From contig NZ_KZ984610.1 of the NCBI RefSeq assembly GCF_003574465.1, positions 19,904-79,373 on the forward strand: a stretch of DNA of 59,470 nucleotides, written 5' to 3'. This document shows, piece after piece, positions 8,996 through 17,920 of this stretch. The position numbers were made by a program, and so were the translations under genes. Below the pieces are notes generated by a model. The model was not told the DNA's origin and did no database searches. It saw nothing but the letters and a program-made list of their open reading frames with translations. Position 1 is the stretch's first letter. Every line of letters starts with the position of its first letter. Origin of the DNA: Methylobacterium crusticola. GTDB lineage: Bacteria > Pseudomonadota > Alphaproteobacteria > Rhizobiales > Beijerinckiaceae.

Positions 8996-9808
8996 TCAGG
9001 CCACGTTTGCCGCCTCAAGGCCGTAACGCGGCGAGGGCCTGGCATTGTTGAACTTGGCGGAGATCGCCCGGCGGTCCTCCTCCCAGCGCGTCCAGTCGCC
9101 GACGTCCTGCAGGCCCGGGATGGTGACAAGCTCGCCCTGGTCGAGACCGCGCAGCGCGGCATCGACCAGATCGGCCGCCGACATGGTGATCGATGACGTC
9201 TTCTGCGCCGCATAGCCGGCCACGTCCCAGAACTCGGTGGCCGTCGCGCCGGGCAGCACGGTCTGGACGCGCACGCCCTTGTCCGCCAGATCCTTCTGCA
9301 GCGAATGGCCGAAGCTCAGCACGTAGGACTTCGAGGCGCTGTAGACGCCGTTGAGCATCTCGACCGCGATGCCGACGACGGACGAGATGTTGACGATGGT
9401 CCCGGACCCACGCGCCACGAAGGCCGGCGCGATCGCGTAGGTCAGGCGGGTCAGCGCGGTGATGTTGATCTGGATCATGGCGTCCATCGCATCCACGTCG
9501 CCCTGCAGGATCGAGGCGACGGAGCCGATGCCGGCGTTGTTGACGAGCAGGGTGATGCTCGCGTCCTCACGCAGGCGAGCCTCCAGGCGCGCGAGATCAT
9601 CCTTGCGGCCCAGGTCGGCCCTGAACGGCTCGACCTTGCGCCCCGTCTCGCTGGTCAAGCGGTCGGCCAGGGCGCGCAGGCGCTCCTCGTTGCGGGCGAC
9701 AAGCAGGAGGTCGTACCCCCGCTTGGCGAGCCGGTCGGCGTAGATCGCGCCGATGCCGGCAGAGGCGCCGGTCACGACAGCGAGGCCTTTGTTGGACTGA
9801 GTGCTCAT
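8996..9808 (-). CDS. Short-chain dehydrogenase/reductase (classical SDR)
   Basis: This 270-aa NAD(P)-dependent oxidoreductase has the Rossmann motif TGASAGIG (residues 13-20), NNAG at 90-93 and the catalytic S142/S143, Y156 and K160 (YSASK). The basic R39-N40 after the second strand suggests NADP preference. It leads the probable operon with the two tautomerases. A clear AAAGGACGG ribosome-binding site lies upstream of the ATG at 9808. The divergent GlxA-type regulator at 10311 is a plausible controller. The substrate is unknown. Neighbours suggest a small carbonyl or enol compound, which is inference only. Confidence 0.88.
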   Translation of the reverse strand: MSTQSNKGLAVVTGASAGIGAIYADRLAKRGYDLLLVARNEERLRALADRLTSETGRKVEPFRADLGRKDDLARLEARLREDASITLLVNNAGIGSVASILQGDVDAMDAMIQINITALTRLTYAIAPAFVARGSGTIVNISSVVGIAVEMLNGVYSASKSYVLSFGHSLQKDLADKGVRVQTVLPGATATEFWDVAGYAAQKTSSITMSAADLVDAALRGLDQGELVTIPGLQDVGDWTRWEEDRRAISAKFNNARPSPRYGLEAANVA

Positions 9809-9951
9809 GATGTCCGTCCTTTCATGCGTCGGACCGCAGCGGGGTCGTCCAGGACGTACGCCCGCTCGGATCCATCCAGAATGTCGAATAAGCGTCGATT
9901 TCGGTCGTCGCGCTGCGTCTGCGATCGGGCGCGGCGCGGGAGTTGAGCCCC

Positions 9952-10191
9952 TCAGTGCACGGACGCGTCCCGCACCTCGCGACGTGGCTGTTCCTGCGCC
10001 TGCGGACGGATCCCTTCCTGCTCGGCCATCCTCTGGCGGGCTTCCTCGGGCGAAGCGATGCGCACCGCGCCGATGGTCTCGAGCGTGATGGCATCCTGGG
10101 CCGATGCCGCTGCGCCGGTGACGGTCGCTCCCGCCAATGATGTGGCGAGAGCCAGGACACGCACCGCGCTGTTTCTACTCCGACCAGACAT
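9952..10191 (-). CDS. Small exported protein of unknown function
   Basis: The predicted 79-aa protein has a basic N-terminus and a hydrophobic core (VRVLALATSLAGATVTGAA) ending in ASA-Q, a good signal peptidase I site. This leaves a mature peptide of about 50 residues rich in Glu, Gln and Arg. The ATG at 10191 was chosen over one at 10206 because a GAGGAGAG ribosome-binding site stands five bases before it. It sits between the SDR operon and the divergent regulator, so it may be the first gene of that operon. I do not recognise a family. Confidence 0.5.
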   Translation of the reverse strand: MSGRSRNSAVRVLALATSLAGATVTGAAASAQDAITLETIGAVRIASPEEARQRMAEQEGIRPQAQEQPRREVRDASVH

Positions 10192-10310
10192 GGCCGCTCT
10201 CCTCATCCGTCCGTCCGGCGGCTGCCGGCCTTCGACGGGATGAAGCTATCGTTGACCGGCTGCGGCGCAAATGTCATAGTTGCGTCTATTTAGGACATAA
10301 GGAGGCGGGT

Positions 10311-11264
10311 ATGCAGCGCGTCGGCTTCGTCGTCTATCCCGGTTTCTCGATGATGGCGCTGGCGGCCGTGCCGGCCTTCGAGGTCGCAGATCTCGCGGCG
10401 GAGGAGGCGATCTACGACATCCACTTCATCTCCGAGCATGGGGGTCCGGTCAGCACCTCGGCCGGCATGAACGTGGAGACGGAGGCGTTCGGTGAGACGC
10501 CCTTCGATACGCTCGTCATCGGCGGCGGCACCTTCGTGCGCCCGTCGACGCCAGGCCTCGTCGCTCTCGTGCAGCGCGCGGCCGCTCAGGCCCGGCGCCT
10601 CGCCGGGATCTGCACGGGAGCCTTCGTCCTCGGCGAGGCCGGCCTGCTCGACGGACGGCGGGTCACGACGCACTGGATGCACGCGCGGGAGCTGCAGGAG
10701 CAGTTCCCGAAGTGCTCGGTCGACGCGGACCGCATCTTCATCAATGAAGGCCCGCTCTGGACGTCCGCGGGTATGAGCGCGGGCATCGATCTGGCGCTCG
10801 CCCTGATCGAGGCGGATCTCGGCCAGGAGGTGGCGCAGGCGGTCGCCAAGAAGCTCGTGCTCTACCACCGCCGGGCGGGCGGGCAGTCGCAGTTCTCGAC
10901 CCTGCTCGATCTCGATGCGAAGTCGGACCGCATCCAGTCCGCGCTGACTTATGCCAAGCGGAACCTCCACCGTCCGCTGTCAGTCGAGGAGCTGGCGGAG
11001 GCAGCCCATCTCAGCCCGCGCCAGTTCAGCCGCGTGTTCCATGCGGAGACCGGGCAGTCGCCGGCAAAAGCGGTCGAGAACCTGCGCGTCGAGGCTGCGC
11101 GGGTTCTGATGGAGCGCAGCCGGCATCCCATCGACGCCGTCGCCGACCAGACCGGCTTCGCGGACCGCAACCGGATGCGCCGTGCCTTCCTCCGCGCGTT
11201 CGGGCAGCCCCCGCAAGTCATCCGGCGCAACGCGCGCGGGACATCGGATGCGGCGGGCGCGTAG
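10311..11264 (+). CDS. GlxA-family AraC-type transcriptional regulator with DJ-1/PfpI domain
   Basis: This 317-aa regulator has an N-terminal class I glutamine-amidotransferase-like (DJ-1/PfpI) domain (about 1-165) that keeps the nucleophile-elbow cysteine C101 in GICTGAF. Its C-terminal AraC domain (about 210-305) has two helix-turn-helix motifs. A perfect AAGGAGG ribosome-binding site fixes the ATG at 10311. It is divergent from the small exported protein and the SDR/tautomerase genes and probably controls them. The N-terminal domain is presumed to sense a small ligand, since these proteins usually lack amidotransferase activity. An imperfect ATGTC...GACAT repeat (10271-10298) sits in the divergent promoter. 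Confidence 0.88.
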   Translation: MQRVGFVVYPGFSMMALAAVPAFEVADLAAEEAIYDIHFISEHGGPVSTSAGMNVETEAFGETPFDTLVIGGGTFVRPSTPGLVALVQRAAAQARRLAGICTGAFVLGEAGLLDGRRVTTHWMHARELQEQFPKCSVDADRIFINEGPLWTSAGMSAGIDLALALIEADLGQEVAQAVAKKLVLYHRRAGGQSQFSTLLDLDAKSDRIQSALTYAKRNLHRPLSVEELAEAAHLSPRQFSRVFHAETGQSPAKAVENLRVEAARVLMERSRHPIDAVADQTGFADRNRMRRAFLRAFGQPPQVIRRNARGTSDAAGA

Positions 11265-11660
11265 GACGGAACGGCCGCCATCCTCGCAGGCGCGCGATCG
11301 AAGAACGTCGGATCCGACCATCCGGCATCCGAGGGCGGACCGTCGCAAACGCCACCCGTTCCAGGCGTAGGTGTCTGACTTACCAGGCAGCCGGCCGGCA
11401 GACGCTCCCAGCTTCCACGAAGGGTCGCAAAGGGACAACACGCGGGCAAGCTGATTGGATTTCGACCCGACGGGCGCGGGCGCCCGCACGGCCCCCGGCG
11501 GCCGAGGGAAGCGCTCCGGGAGCGCCCGCGCCGCCGGCGGCCGGGGCAAATCCCCGCCGGAACCCGGCCCCGGGACGGGACGCCGCACCGCGCCGGTCCT
11601 TAACGCGGCCTTAACCATGAACCCGGCAGATTTTGCCCGTCGAACCCGGAAGGGCCTGCC
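11265..11660 (+). other. Non-coding gap upstream of the flagellar operon
   Basis: No convincing gene lies here. The first half (to about 11455) has the moderate GC of the preceding accessory block. The second half returns to very high GC and ends in the CtrA-type site and flgB leader. The change in composition near 11455 probably marks one edge of the inserted block. Confidence 0.5.
11600..11614 (+). promoter_or_regulatory. Putative CtrA-binding site upstream of flgB
   Basis: TTAA-CGCGGCC-TTAA followed by CCAT is an exact TTAA-N7-TTAA match to the CtrA consensus, 46 bases before the flgB start. CtrA controls early flagellar operons in many Alphaproteobacteria, and the CckA kinase that feeds CtrA is encoded about 4 kb downstream in the same orientation. 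Confidence 0.65.
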
Positions 11661-12062
11661 GTGTCGGTCACCGATCTCCCCCTCGTCACGATGCTGCGCA
11701 ACCGCATGCAGTGGCAGCAGAGCCGGCAGAAAGTGCTGGCCGAGAACGTCGCCAACGCCGACACGCCGAACTTCCGGTCCCGCGACCTGAAGGCGCCGCG
11801 GTTCATGGCCGACGGCAGTGTGGCGGCGGGCCTCGGCGGGGTCGGGGTCGAGCGCACGAGCGCGATGCACCTCGCGGGCTCGGGCCCGGCCCGCCCGTCG
11901 GCGGAGCGCACGGGCACGCGGTTCGAGGTGATGCCGAGCGGCAACGCCGTCAGCCTCGAGGACGAGATGATGAAGGCCGGCGACAACCAGGCCGACTACC
12001 AGCTCGCCGCCTCGCTCTACCAGAAGAGCCTGCAGATGCTGCGGCTCGCGGTCGGCAAGTAG
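11661..12062 (+). CDS. flgB: Flagellar basal-body rod protein FlgB
   Basis: FlgB is a proximal-rod subunit assembled in the periplasm after export by the flagellar type III apparatus. The 133-aa protein has the rod-family N-terminal motif ENVANADTPNFR (about residues 28-39) and the amphipathic C-terminal helix YQLAASLYQKSLQMLR that polymerises in the rod. A GTG start gives the family N-terminus. It is first in flgB-flgC-fliE-fliQ-fliR-flhB, behind a CtrA-type site. Its TAG stop lies inside the first unit of a 14-bp tandem repeat that fills the flgB-flgC gap. Confidence 0.95.
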   Translation: MSVTDLPLVTMLRNRMQWQQSRQKVLAENVANADTPNFRSRDLKAPRFMADGSVAAGLGGVGVERTSAMHLAGSGPARPSAERTGTRFEVMPSGNAVSLEDEMMKAGDNQADYQLAASLYQKSLQMLRLAVGK

Positions 12063-12153
12063 CGGGCGGCAAGTAGCGGGCGGCAAGTAGCGGGCGGCAA
12101 GTAGCGGGCGGCAAGTAGCGGGCGGCAAGTAGCGGGCGGCGAGCGGCGGGCGG
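12056..12153 (+). repeat. 14-bp tandem repeat between flgB and flgC (six perfect units plus one degenerate)
   Basis: The unit CAAGTAGCGGGCGG repeats perfectly six times from 12056 to 12139, and a seventh copy with two substitutions occupies 12140-12153. The first unit contains the last flgB codons and stop, so the array grew by tandem duplication of the gene end. Because 14 is not a multiple of three, the TAG in each unit falls in all three frames and blocks read-through. The array pushes flgC away from flgB within one operon and is a likely site of replication-slippage length variation. Confidence 0.95.
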
Positions 12154-12197
12154 TACGGGCGGGCCGCGGGGCGCGGGTTCGCCAAGGGAGCGGCATC

Positions 12198-12608
12198 GTG
12201 GATTTCGTGAAGGCGATCGGCATCGCGGCCTCGGGCCTCAAGGCGCAGTCGGGGCGGATGCGGGTGATCTCGGAGAACATGGCCAACGCTGATTCGGCGC
12301 CCGCCAGCGCCGGCGCCGAGCCCTACCGGCGCAAGGTGCCGACGTTCTCGAACCACCTCGACCGGGAGCTCGACGCGACGGTGGTCGATCTCGGCCGGGT
12401 GCGCCGCGACCAAGCGCCGTTCCGCACCAAGCACGAGCCCGGCAACCCCGCCGCCGACGCGAACGGCGAGGTGCGGATGCCCAACGTCAACATGCTGGTC
12501 GAGACCGTCGACATGCGCGAGGCCCAGCGCTCCTACGAGGCCAACCTCAACATGGTCACGGCGGCGCGCCGCATGATCTCCCGCACGCTCGACATCCTGA
12601 AGGCCTGA
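12198..12608 (+). CDS. flgC: Flagellar basal-body rod protein FlgC
   Basis: FlgC is a proximal-rod subunit. The 136-aa protein has the rod-family motif ISENMANADS near residue 30 and the conserved C-terminal VNMLVETVDM...RSYEANLNMV...SRTLDIL polymerisation region. The GTG start at 12198 is preceded by an AAGGGAG ribosome-binding site. Two bases separate its stop from fliE. The gap to flgB is unusually long for this operon because of the tandem repeat. Confidence 0.95.
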   Translation: MDFVKAIGIAASGLKAQSGRMRVISENMANADSAPASAGAEPYRRKVPTFSNHLDRELDATVVDLGRVRRDQAPFRTKHEPGNPAADANGEVRMPNVNMLVETVDMREAQRSYEANLNMVTAARRMISRTLDILKA

Positions 12609-12610
12609 CC

Positions 12611-12916
12611 ATGCCCACCAACGCCTTCGCGGCCGGCGCCTACGCGGCGATCCAGAACATCGGCCGGGGCGCGCCGGCCCGCCCGGCCGGCAAGGCGGAA
12701 TCCGGGTTCGGCCAGCTCCTGACCTCGGCCCTCGACGGCGTGGCGGAGGCCGGCAAGCGCAGCGACGCGCAGGCGATGGCGGTGGCGGCCGGCAAGGCCA
12801 ACGTGGTCGACGTGGTCACGGCGGTGGCCGAGAGCGAGACCGCGCTCCAGACCCTCGTGGCCGTGCGCGACCGGGTGATCTCGGCCTACGAGGACATCAT
12901 GCGGATGCAGATCTGA
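12611..12916 (+). CDS. fliE: Flagellar hook-basal body complex protein FliE
   Basis: FliE joins the MS ring to the rod and is needed to open the flagellar export gate. The 101-aa length is typical. The C-terminal half (AGKANVVDVVTAVAESETALQTLVAVRDRV..YEDIMRMQI, in part) carries the conserved family pattern ending in IMRM. It starts two bases after flgC and ends five bases before fliQ, so it is tightly packed in the operon. Confidence 0.95.
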   Translation: MPTNAFAAGAYAAIQNIGRGAPARPAGKAESGFGQLLTSALDGVAEAGKRSDAQAMAVAAGKANVVDVVTAVAESETALQTLVAVRDRVISAYEDIMRMQI

Positions 12917-12921
12917 CGCCC

Positions 12922-13188
12922 ATGACCGGCCTCGCCCTCCTCGACGTCGCCCGCGACGGCATCGTGACCTTCCTCAAGGTGGCCGGCCCCCTGATGGTGG
13001 TGGCCCTGGTGGTCGGGCTCGTGGTGTCGCTGCTCCAGGCCCTGACCCAGATCCAGGAGCAGACGCTGATCTACGTGCCCAAGATCGTCGCGGTGTTCGC
13101 GGCCCTGCTGCTGATGCTGCCGTTCATGGGCGACGCGCTCGCCGGCTACATGACCCGCATCGCCGCCCGGATCGCGGCCGGCGGCTGA
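12922..13188 (+). CDS. fliQ: Flagellar biosynthesis protein FliQ
   Basis: FliQ is an 88-aa inner-membrane export-gate subunit that assembles with FliP and FliR. Two hydrophobic helices (about residues 16-38 and 50-72) flank the conserved ALTQIQEQTL loop. It is followed by fliR after 51 bases. fliP is not in this operon and must be encoded elsewhere. Confidence 0.95.
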   Translation: MTGLALLDVARDGIVTFLKVAGPLMVVALVVGLVVSLLQALTQIQEQTLIYVPKIVAVFAALLLMLPFMGDALAGYMTRIAARIAAGG

Positions 13189-13239
13189 CGCGCCCGTGCT
13201 CCCCGAAGCCATGATCCCGACGCCAAGATTCCCGCCGTC

Positions 13240-13992
13240 ATGAACCTGCTGCTCCCCGGCATCGCCGCGGCCTACCTGCTCACCTTCGCGCGGGTCGGCA
13301 CGCTCGTGATGCTCATGCCGGGCATCGGCGAGCAGATGGTGTCGCCGCGGCTGCGCCTCGGCTTCGCCCTCCTGCTCGCCCTGGTGCTGTTCCCGGTGGC
13401 CCGGCCGCTCCTGCCGACCACGGCCGGGCCGGGCCTGATCGGCGTCCTGATCGGCGAGATCGCGGTCGGGCTGGTCCTCGGCCTGAGCGTGCGGGCGATC
13501 ATCGCCGCCCTCCAGACCGCCGGCACCATCGTGGCCCAGCAGCTCGGCCTCGCCTACGCGATGACGGTGGACCCGACCCTCGGCAACCAGCAGGCGACGC
13601 TCGGCAGCTTCCTGAGCCTGCTCGGCCTCACCCTGGTGCTCGCCGCCGACCTCCACCACCTGGCGATCGCCGGCATCCGCGACAGCTACGCCCTGATGCC
13701 GCCGGTCGGCGTGCCGTCCACCGGCGACGCCGCCGCCTTCGCGGTCCGGGCGGTGGCGCGGGGGTTCTCGCTCGCCGTGCAGATCTCGGCGCCGTTCATC
13801 GCCTTCGGCATCCTGTTCAACCTCGGCCTCGGCGTGCTCTCGCGCCTGATGCCCCAGATGCAGGTGTTCTTCGTCGCCACCCCGGCCGCGATCCTGATCG
13901 GCATGGCGGTGTTCCTGGCCACCCTCGGGGCGATGATGGGCGTGTTCGTGGACGACCTCGGCCGCTGGCTCGCGGTCCTGGGCCGGGCCTGA
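13240..13992 (+). CDS. fliR: Flagellar biosynthesis protein FliR
   Basis: FliR is a polytopic export-gate component. The 250-aa protein has six or so hydrophobic segments and the family landmarks LTFARVGTLVMLMPGIGEQ near the N-terminus and the GIL(F)NLGLGVLSRLMPQMQVFF region near residue 195. The ATG at 13240 gives the normal N-terminus. An ATG at 13211 is out of frame. flhB starts three bases after its stop. Confidence 0.95.
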   Translation: MNLLLPGIAAAYLLTFARVGTLVMLMPGIGEQMVSPRLRLGFALLLALVLFPVARPLLPTTAGPGLIGVLIGEIAVGLVLGLSVRAIIAALQTAGTIVAQQLGLAYAMTVDPTLGNQQATLGSFLSLLGLTLVLAADLHHLAIAGIRDSYALMPPVGVPSTGDAAAFAVRAVARGFSLAVQISAPFIAFGILFNLGLGVLSRLMPQMQVFFVATPAAILIGMAVFLATLGAMMGVFVDDLGRWLAVLGRA

Positions 13993-13995
13993 GCG

Positions 13996-15060
13996 ATGGC
14001 CGAGGGCGCCGAGCAGGAGGACCGCACCGAGGAGCCGAGCCAGAAGCGGCTCGACGACGCGATCAAGCGCGGCGACGTCGCAACGAGCCAGGAGGTCAAC
14101 ACCCTGCTGATGCTCGGCGCCTTCACAGTCGTGCTGCTCGTCGGCGCGGGCTCCGTCGCGCGCGGCATGCTGCTCGACCTGCGCGCCTTCCTGATGCACC
14201 TGCACGAGGTGCCCCAGGATCCCGCCGCCTACGCGGCCCTCGGCCGCCGGGCGCTGATCGCGGCGGGCGTCGCGCTCGCGCTGCCGGTGGGCGCCGTGGC
14301 GGCCGCGGGGCTCGCCGGCGGCCTGCTCCAGCACCCCCTGGTCTGGACCACCGAGACCCTCGGCGCGCAGTGGAGCCGGGTCTCCCCGAAGGCGGGCCTC
14401 AAGCGCCTGTTCGGCCTCGAGGCCTGGGTCCAGTTCGGCAAGGGCATCGTCAAGATCGCCCTCGTGGGCACGGCGGCCGGGGTGGTGCTGTGGCGCGAGC
14501 GCGACCGCCTCGACGCCTTCGCGCGCCTCGAGCCGGCGGGGGTGCTCCAGGGCACGCTCGCGCTGGCGCTGCGCCTGATGGGGGCGGTGCTCGCGGCCTA
14601 CGTCGTCGTCACCCTGGGCGACGCGCTCTACCAGCGCTTCCGCTGGCGGGCGCGCCTGCGCATGTCCAAGCACGAGCTCAAGGAGGAGATGAAGGAGCAG
14701 GAGGGCAACCCGGAGATCAAGGGGCGCATGAGGCAGTTGCGCGCCGCCCGGGTGAAGAAGCGCATGATGGCGGCGGTGCCGACCGCCACCGTGGTGGTCG
14801 CCAACCCGACCCACTTCGCGGTCGCCCTGCGCTACGAGACCGGCATGGCCGCGCCCGTGTGCGTCGCCAAGGGGGTCGACGCGCTCGCCCTGCGCATGCG
14901 CGAGGTGGCGGCCGGGGCCGGCGTCCCGGTGATCGAGAACCCGCCCCTCGCCCGCGCCCTGCACGCCGCCGTGGAGATCGACGCCCCGATCCCGGCCGAG
15001 CACTACAAGGCGGTCGCCGAGGTCATCGGCTACGTCCTGAACCTGCGGCGGCGCCGATGA
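13996..15060 (+). CDS. flhB: Flagellar export switch protein FlhB
   Basis: FlhB controls the substrate switch from rod/hook to filament export. The 354-aa protein has an N-terminal membrane half and a C-terminal cytoplasmic half with the autocleavage motif N-P-T-H at residues 270-273, almost exactly where it sits in enterobacterial FlhB. The N-terminus EDRTEEPSQKRLDDA is family-typical. It closes the flagellar operon. A 265-bp gap with no gene separates it from cckA on the same strand. Confidence 0.96.
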   Translation: MAEGAEQEDRTEEPSQKRLDDAIKRGDVATSQEVNTLLMLGAFTVVLLVGAGSVARGMLLDLRAFLMHLHEVPQDPAAYAALGRRALIAAGVALALPVGAVAAAGLAGGLLQHPLVWTTETLGAQWSRVSPKAGLKRLFGLEAWVQFGKGIVKIALVGTAAGVVLWRERDRLDAFARLEPAGVLQGTLALALRLMGAVLAAYVVVTLGDALYQRFRWRARLRMSKHELKEEMKEQEGNPEIKGRMRQLRAARVKKRMMAAVPTATVVVANPTHFAVALRYETGMAAPVCVAKGVDALALRMREVAAGAGVPVIENPPLARALHAAVEIDAPIPAEHYKAVAEVIGYVLNLRRRR

Positions 15061-15325
15061 GCCGAGGCGTCCGCAATCTCCGGCTTGCCGCCCCGGCGGG
15101 CTCGGGCATAACCGGTCGGGACCCGCGGCGCGCAGGCGCTCGACCGCCTGGCGCGGACCTTCGCGCGCGGGCACCGCCGCGGGCTCCCGGAAACGCCATC
15201 TTTCCGAGGCATTCCGGGGACAGGCCCCGCGCGGTCCGCCCGCGGCGGGGCGGCCGCGGCGATGGCCCGCGTCCGCCGGCCCGTCGCGCGGCGCCGGCCC
15301 CGTGCCGCAGGAGTATCGAGGCGTC

Positions 15326-17917
15326 ATGCCTGAGTTGAGCCATCCCGCGGCCGAGGCCGCCCTCGACCGCTCGGAGCGCCCGGGGCGGGTCAGCCTGCTG
15401 CTGCTGCTGGCGGGCCTCCTCGTCGGCGCCGCGGTGGGCCTGAGCTTCGTCGCCAACGACCAGGCGCAGCCGATCATCCTCGGGCTGCTCGCGCTCCTCG
15501 CCATGGCGGGCGTGTTCTGCCTCTTCGCCCTCGCGATCGGGGCGATCCAGCTCACCGGCCAGGGCACCCGCAACGACGTCACCAAGGCGGTGGTCGACGC
15601 CGCGCCCGACGGGATGATCGCCGTCGAGGACGGCAACCGGCCGATCTACGCCAACGCCGCCTACCTCGCGGTGGCGGGCAGCGACACCTTCTCCAACCTG
15701 CGCCCGGTCGAGCGCGTCTTCATGGGCTCGCCCGAGGTGTCCGAGGCGGTCTACCGCCTGGCCCAGGCCGCCCGCGAGGGCCGCAGCCTCTCGGAGGAGA
15801 TCCGCATGGCGCCCCCGCCCGGCGGCGCGGCCGAGCGCGACTTCGCCTGGTACCGCATCGCTGTCCGCCCGCTGCCCCTCGCCCGGCGCCCGGTGGCGCT
15901 GTGGAGCGTCAGCGACATCACCCACGAGCGCGAGCGCCAGGAGAACGTCTTCCAGGAGCTCCAGCACGCCATCGACTACCTCGACCACGCGCCCGCGGGC
16001 TTCCTGTCCATCGATCCCCGCGGGGCCGTCGTCTACATGAACGCGACGCTCGCCTCCTGGCTCGGGCACGACCTCGCGCAGGTCGGCTCCGGGGGCCTGC
16101 GCCTCGCCGAGATCCTGCCGGGCGAGCTCGGCGAGGTGCTGGTCGGCGGCAAGGGGCAGCCCGGCGAGGTGCGCACCGACCGCTTCGACCTCGACCTGCG
16201 CCGGCGCAACGGCCACCCGCTCTCGGCCCGGCTCTACCACCGGGTCGCCTACGGGCAGGACGGCCGGCCCGGCGCCTCCCGGACCCTCGTGCTCAACCGC
16301 TCCGCCGGCGAGGAGAACGACGACCCGCGCCGCGCCGCCGAGGTGCGCTTCGACCGCTTCTTCAACACGAGCCCGGTCGCCGTCGCGACCCTCGCGCCCG
16401 ACGGCCGGGTGATGCGCGCCAACGCCTCCTTCGCCCGGCTGTTCGGCACCCTGCCGCGCACGAGCGACGGCAGCGAGGTCGGCCCGCCGGTGCGCGACTT
16501 CGTGGCCGAGCGCGACCGCCCGAACCTCGAGGCCGGCTTCCGCCTCGCCTCCGAGGGGCGCGGCGACGTGCCGCCGGTCGAGATCGCCGTGGCGGCCCCG
16601 GGCAACCGCTCGGCCCGGATCTGGCTCAGCCCCGAGGGCCGGGCGGTCGGCGCCGCCGCCGAGGGGGCCGCGGAGGCCGTGATCCTCTACGCCCTCGACA
16701 CCACCGACCAGCACCAGCTCCAGCAGCAGATCAACCAGGCCCAGAAGATGGAGATGGTGGGCCAGCTCGCCGGCGGCATCGCGCACGATTTCAACAACGT
16801 CCTCCAGGCGATCATCGGCTACTCGGACCTGCTGCTGGCGAGCCACCGGCCGACGGACCCGGCCTTCCAGGACATCATGCAGATCAAGCAGAACGCCAAC
16901 CGGGCCGCGAGCCTGGTGCGCCAGCTGCTCGCCTTCTCGCGCCGCCAGACCCTGCGGCCGGAGGTGATCCACCTCGGCGAGGCGCTCTCGGACCTGACCC
17001 TCCTGCTCAAGCGCCTCCTCGGCGAGCGCGTCGAGCTCGACCTCAAGCACGGCCGCGACCTCTGGCCGGTCAAGGCCGACGTCAACCAGTTCGAGCAGGT
17101 GATCGTGAACCTCGCGGTCAACGCCCGCGACGCCATGCCGACCGGCGGCCGCCTGCTGATCCGCACCGCCAACGTGGCGGCCGAGGCGGCCGGCGCCCTC
17201 CAGCTCCCGGGCCTGCCGGCCGCCGACTGCGTGCTGGTGGAGGTCACCGACACCGGCACCGGCATGACGCCGGAGGTGATGGAGAAGATCTTCGAGCCGT
17301 TCTTCACCACCAAGGAGGTCAACAAGGGCACGGGCCTCGGCCTCTCGACGGTGTTCGGCATCGTCAAGCAGTCGGGCGGCTACATCGACGTGCGCTCGAC
17401 GATGGGGCAGGGCACGGTGTTCGCCATCTACCTGCCGCGCCACGTGCCGGTGCCGGAGGCCGAGCCGGCCGAGGCGCCCCCCGCGGGGCAGAGCCCCCCG
17501 GTCCCGCAGGGCGCCCCCCCGGCGAAGCCGCCGGCCCGCGACCTCACCGGCCACGGCACGATCCTGCTCGTGGAGGACGAGGACCCGGTGCGGGCCGTCA
17601 ACGCCCGGGCGCTCACCGCCCGCGGCTACACCGTGCTGGAGGCCGCCTCGGGCCTCGAGGCGCTCCAGATCATGGCCGGGCGCGAGGTGCCGGTGGACCT
17701 CGTCGTGTCCGACGTGGTCATGCCCGAGATGGACGGGCCGACGCTCCTGCGCGAGCTGCGCAAGGCCCATCCCGACCTGCGGGTGATCTTCGTCTCGGGC
17801 TACGCCGAGGACGCCTTCCGCAAGAACCTGCCTGAGGGCGAGGAGTTCAACTTCCTGCCCAAGCCCTTCAGCCTCAAGCAGCTCGTCGAGACGGTGAAGA
17901 CCACCATGGCCGGGTAG
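15326..17917 (+). CDS. cckA: Hybrid histidine kinase CckA, cell-cycle regulator
   Basis: CckA drives the CckA-ChpT-CtrA phosphorelay. The 863-aa protein has two transmembrane helices (about 22-43 and 49-75), PAS-like regions (about 90-205, 215-325 and 340-460), a HisKA domain with phosphoacceptor H487 in IAHDFNN, an ATPase domain with [10 protein letters not shown] and TGTGMTP, and a receiver domain with phosphoacceptor D796 (DVVMPEMDG). The order and the REC C-terminus ending in [11 protein letters not shown] match CckA rather than a generic hybrid kinase. The ATG at 15326 is preferred to a GTG 24 bases upstream. It follows the CtrA-type-site flagellar operon and precedes recA. Confidence 0.88.
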   Translation: MPELSHPAAEAALDRSERPGRVSLLLLLAGLLVGAAVGLSFVANDQAQPIILGLLALLAMAGVFCLFALAIGAIQLTGQGTRNDVTKAVVDAAPDGMIAVEDGNRPIYANAAYLAVAGSDTFSNLRPVERVFMGSPEVSEAVYRLAQAAREGRSLSEEIRMAPPPGGAAERDFAWYRIAVRPLPLARRPVALWSVSDITHERERQENVFQELQHAIDYLDHAPAGFLSIDPRGAVVYMNATLASWLGHDLAQVGSGGLRLAEILPGELGEVLVGGKGQPGEVRTDRFDLDLRRRNGHPLSARLYHRVAYGQDGRPGASRTLVLNRSAGEENDDPRRAAEVRFDRFFNTSPVAVATLAPDGRVMRANASFARLFGTLPRTSDGSEVGPPVRDFVAERDRPNLEAGFRLASEGRGDVPPVEIAVAAPGNRSARIWLSPEGRAVGAAAEGAAEAVILYALDTTDQHQLQQQINQAQKMEMVGQLAGGIAHDFNNVLQAIIGYSDLLLASHRPTDPAFQDIMQIKQNANRAASLVRQLLAFSRRQTLRPEVIHLGEALSDLTLLLKRLLGERVELDLKHGRDLWPVKADVNQFEQVIVNLAVNARDAMPTGGRLLIRTANVAAEAAGALQLPGLPAADCVLVEVTDTGTGMTPEVMEKIFEPFFTTKEVNKGTGLGLSTVFGIVKQSGGYIDVRSTMGQGTVFAIYLPRHVPVPEAEPAEAPPAGQSPPVPQGAPPAKPPARDLTGHGTILLVEDEDPVRAVNARALTARGYTVLEAASGLEALQIMAGREVPVDLVVSDVVMPEMDGPTLLRELRKAHPDLRVIFVSGYAEDAFRKNLPEGEEFNFLPKPFSLKQLVETVKTTMAG

Positions 17918-17920
17918 GTC

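Noticed and set aside
10271..10298. ATGTC...GACAT repeat as operator of the GlxA-type regulator
   Set aside because: The arms are only five bases with an 18-base spacer, too weak to call as a separate feature.
12056..12153. CRISPR array
   Set aside because: The 14-bp units are directly abutting with no spacers and no cas genes are present. It is a simple tandem repeat.
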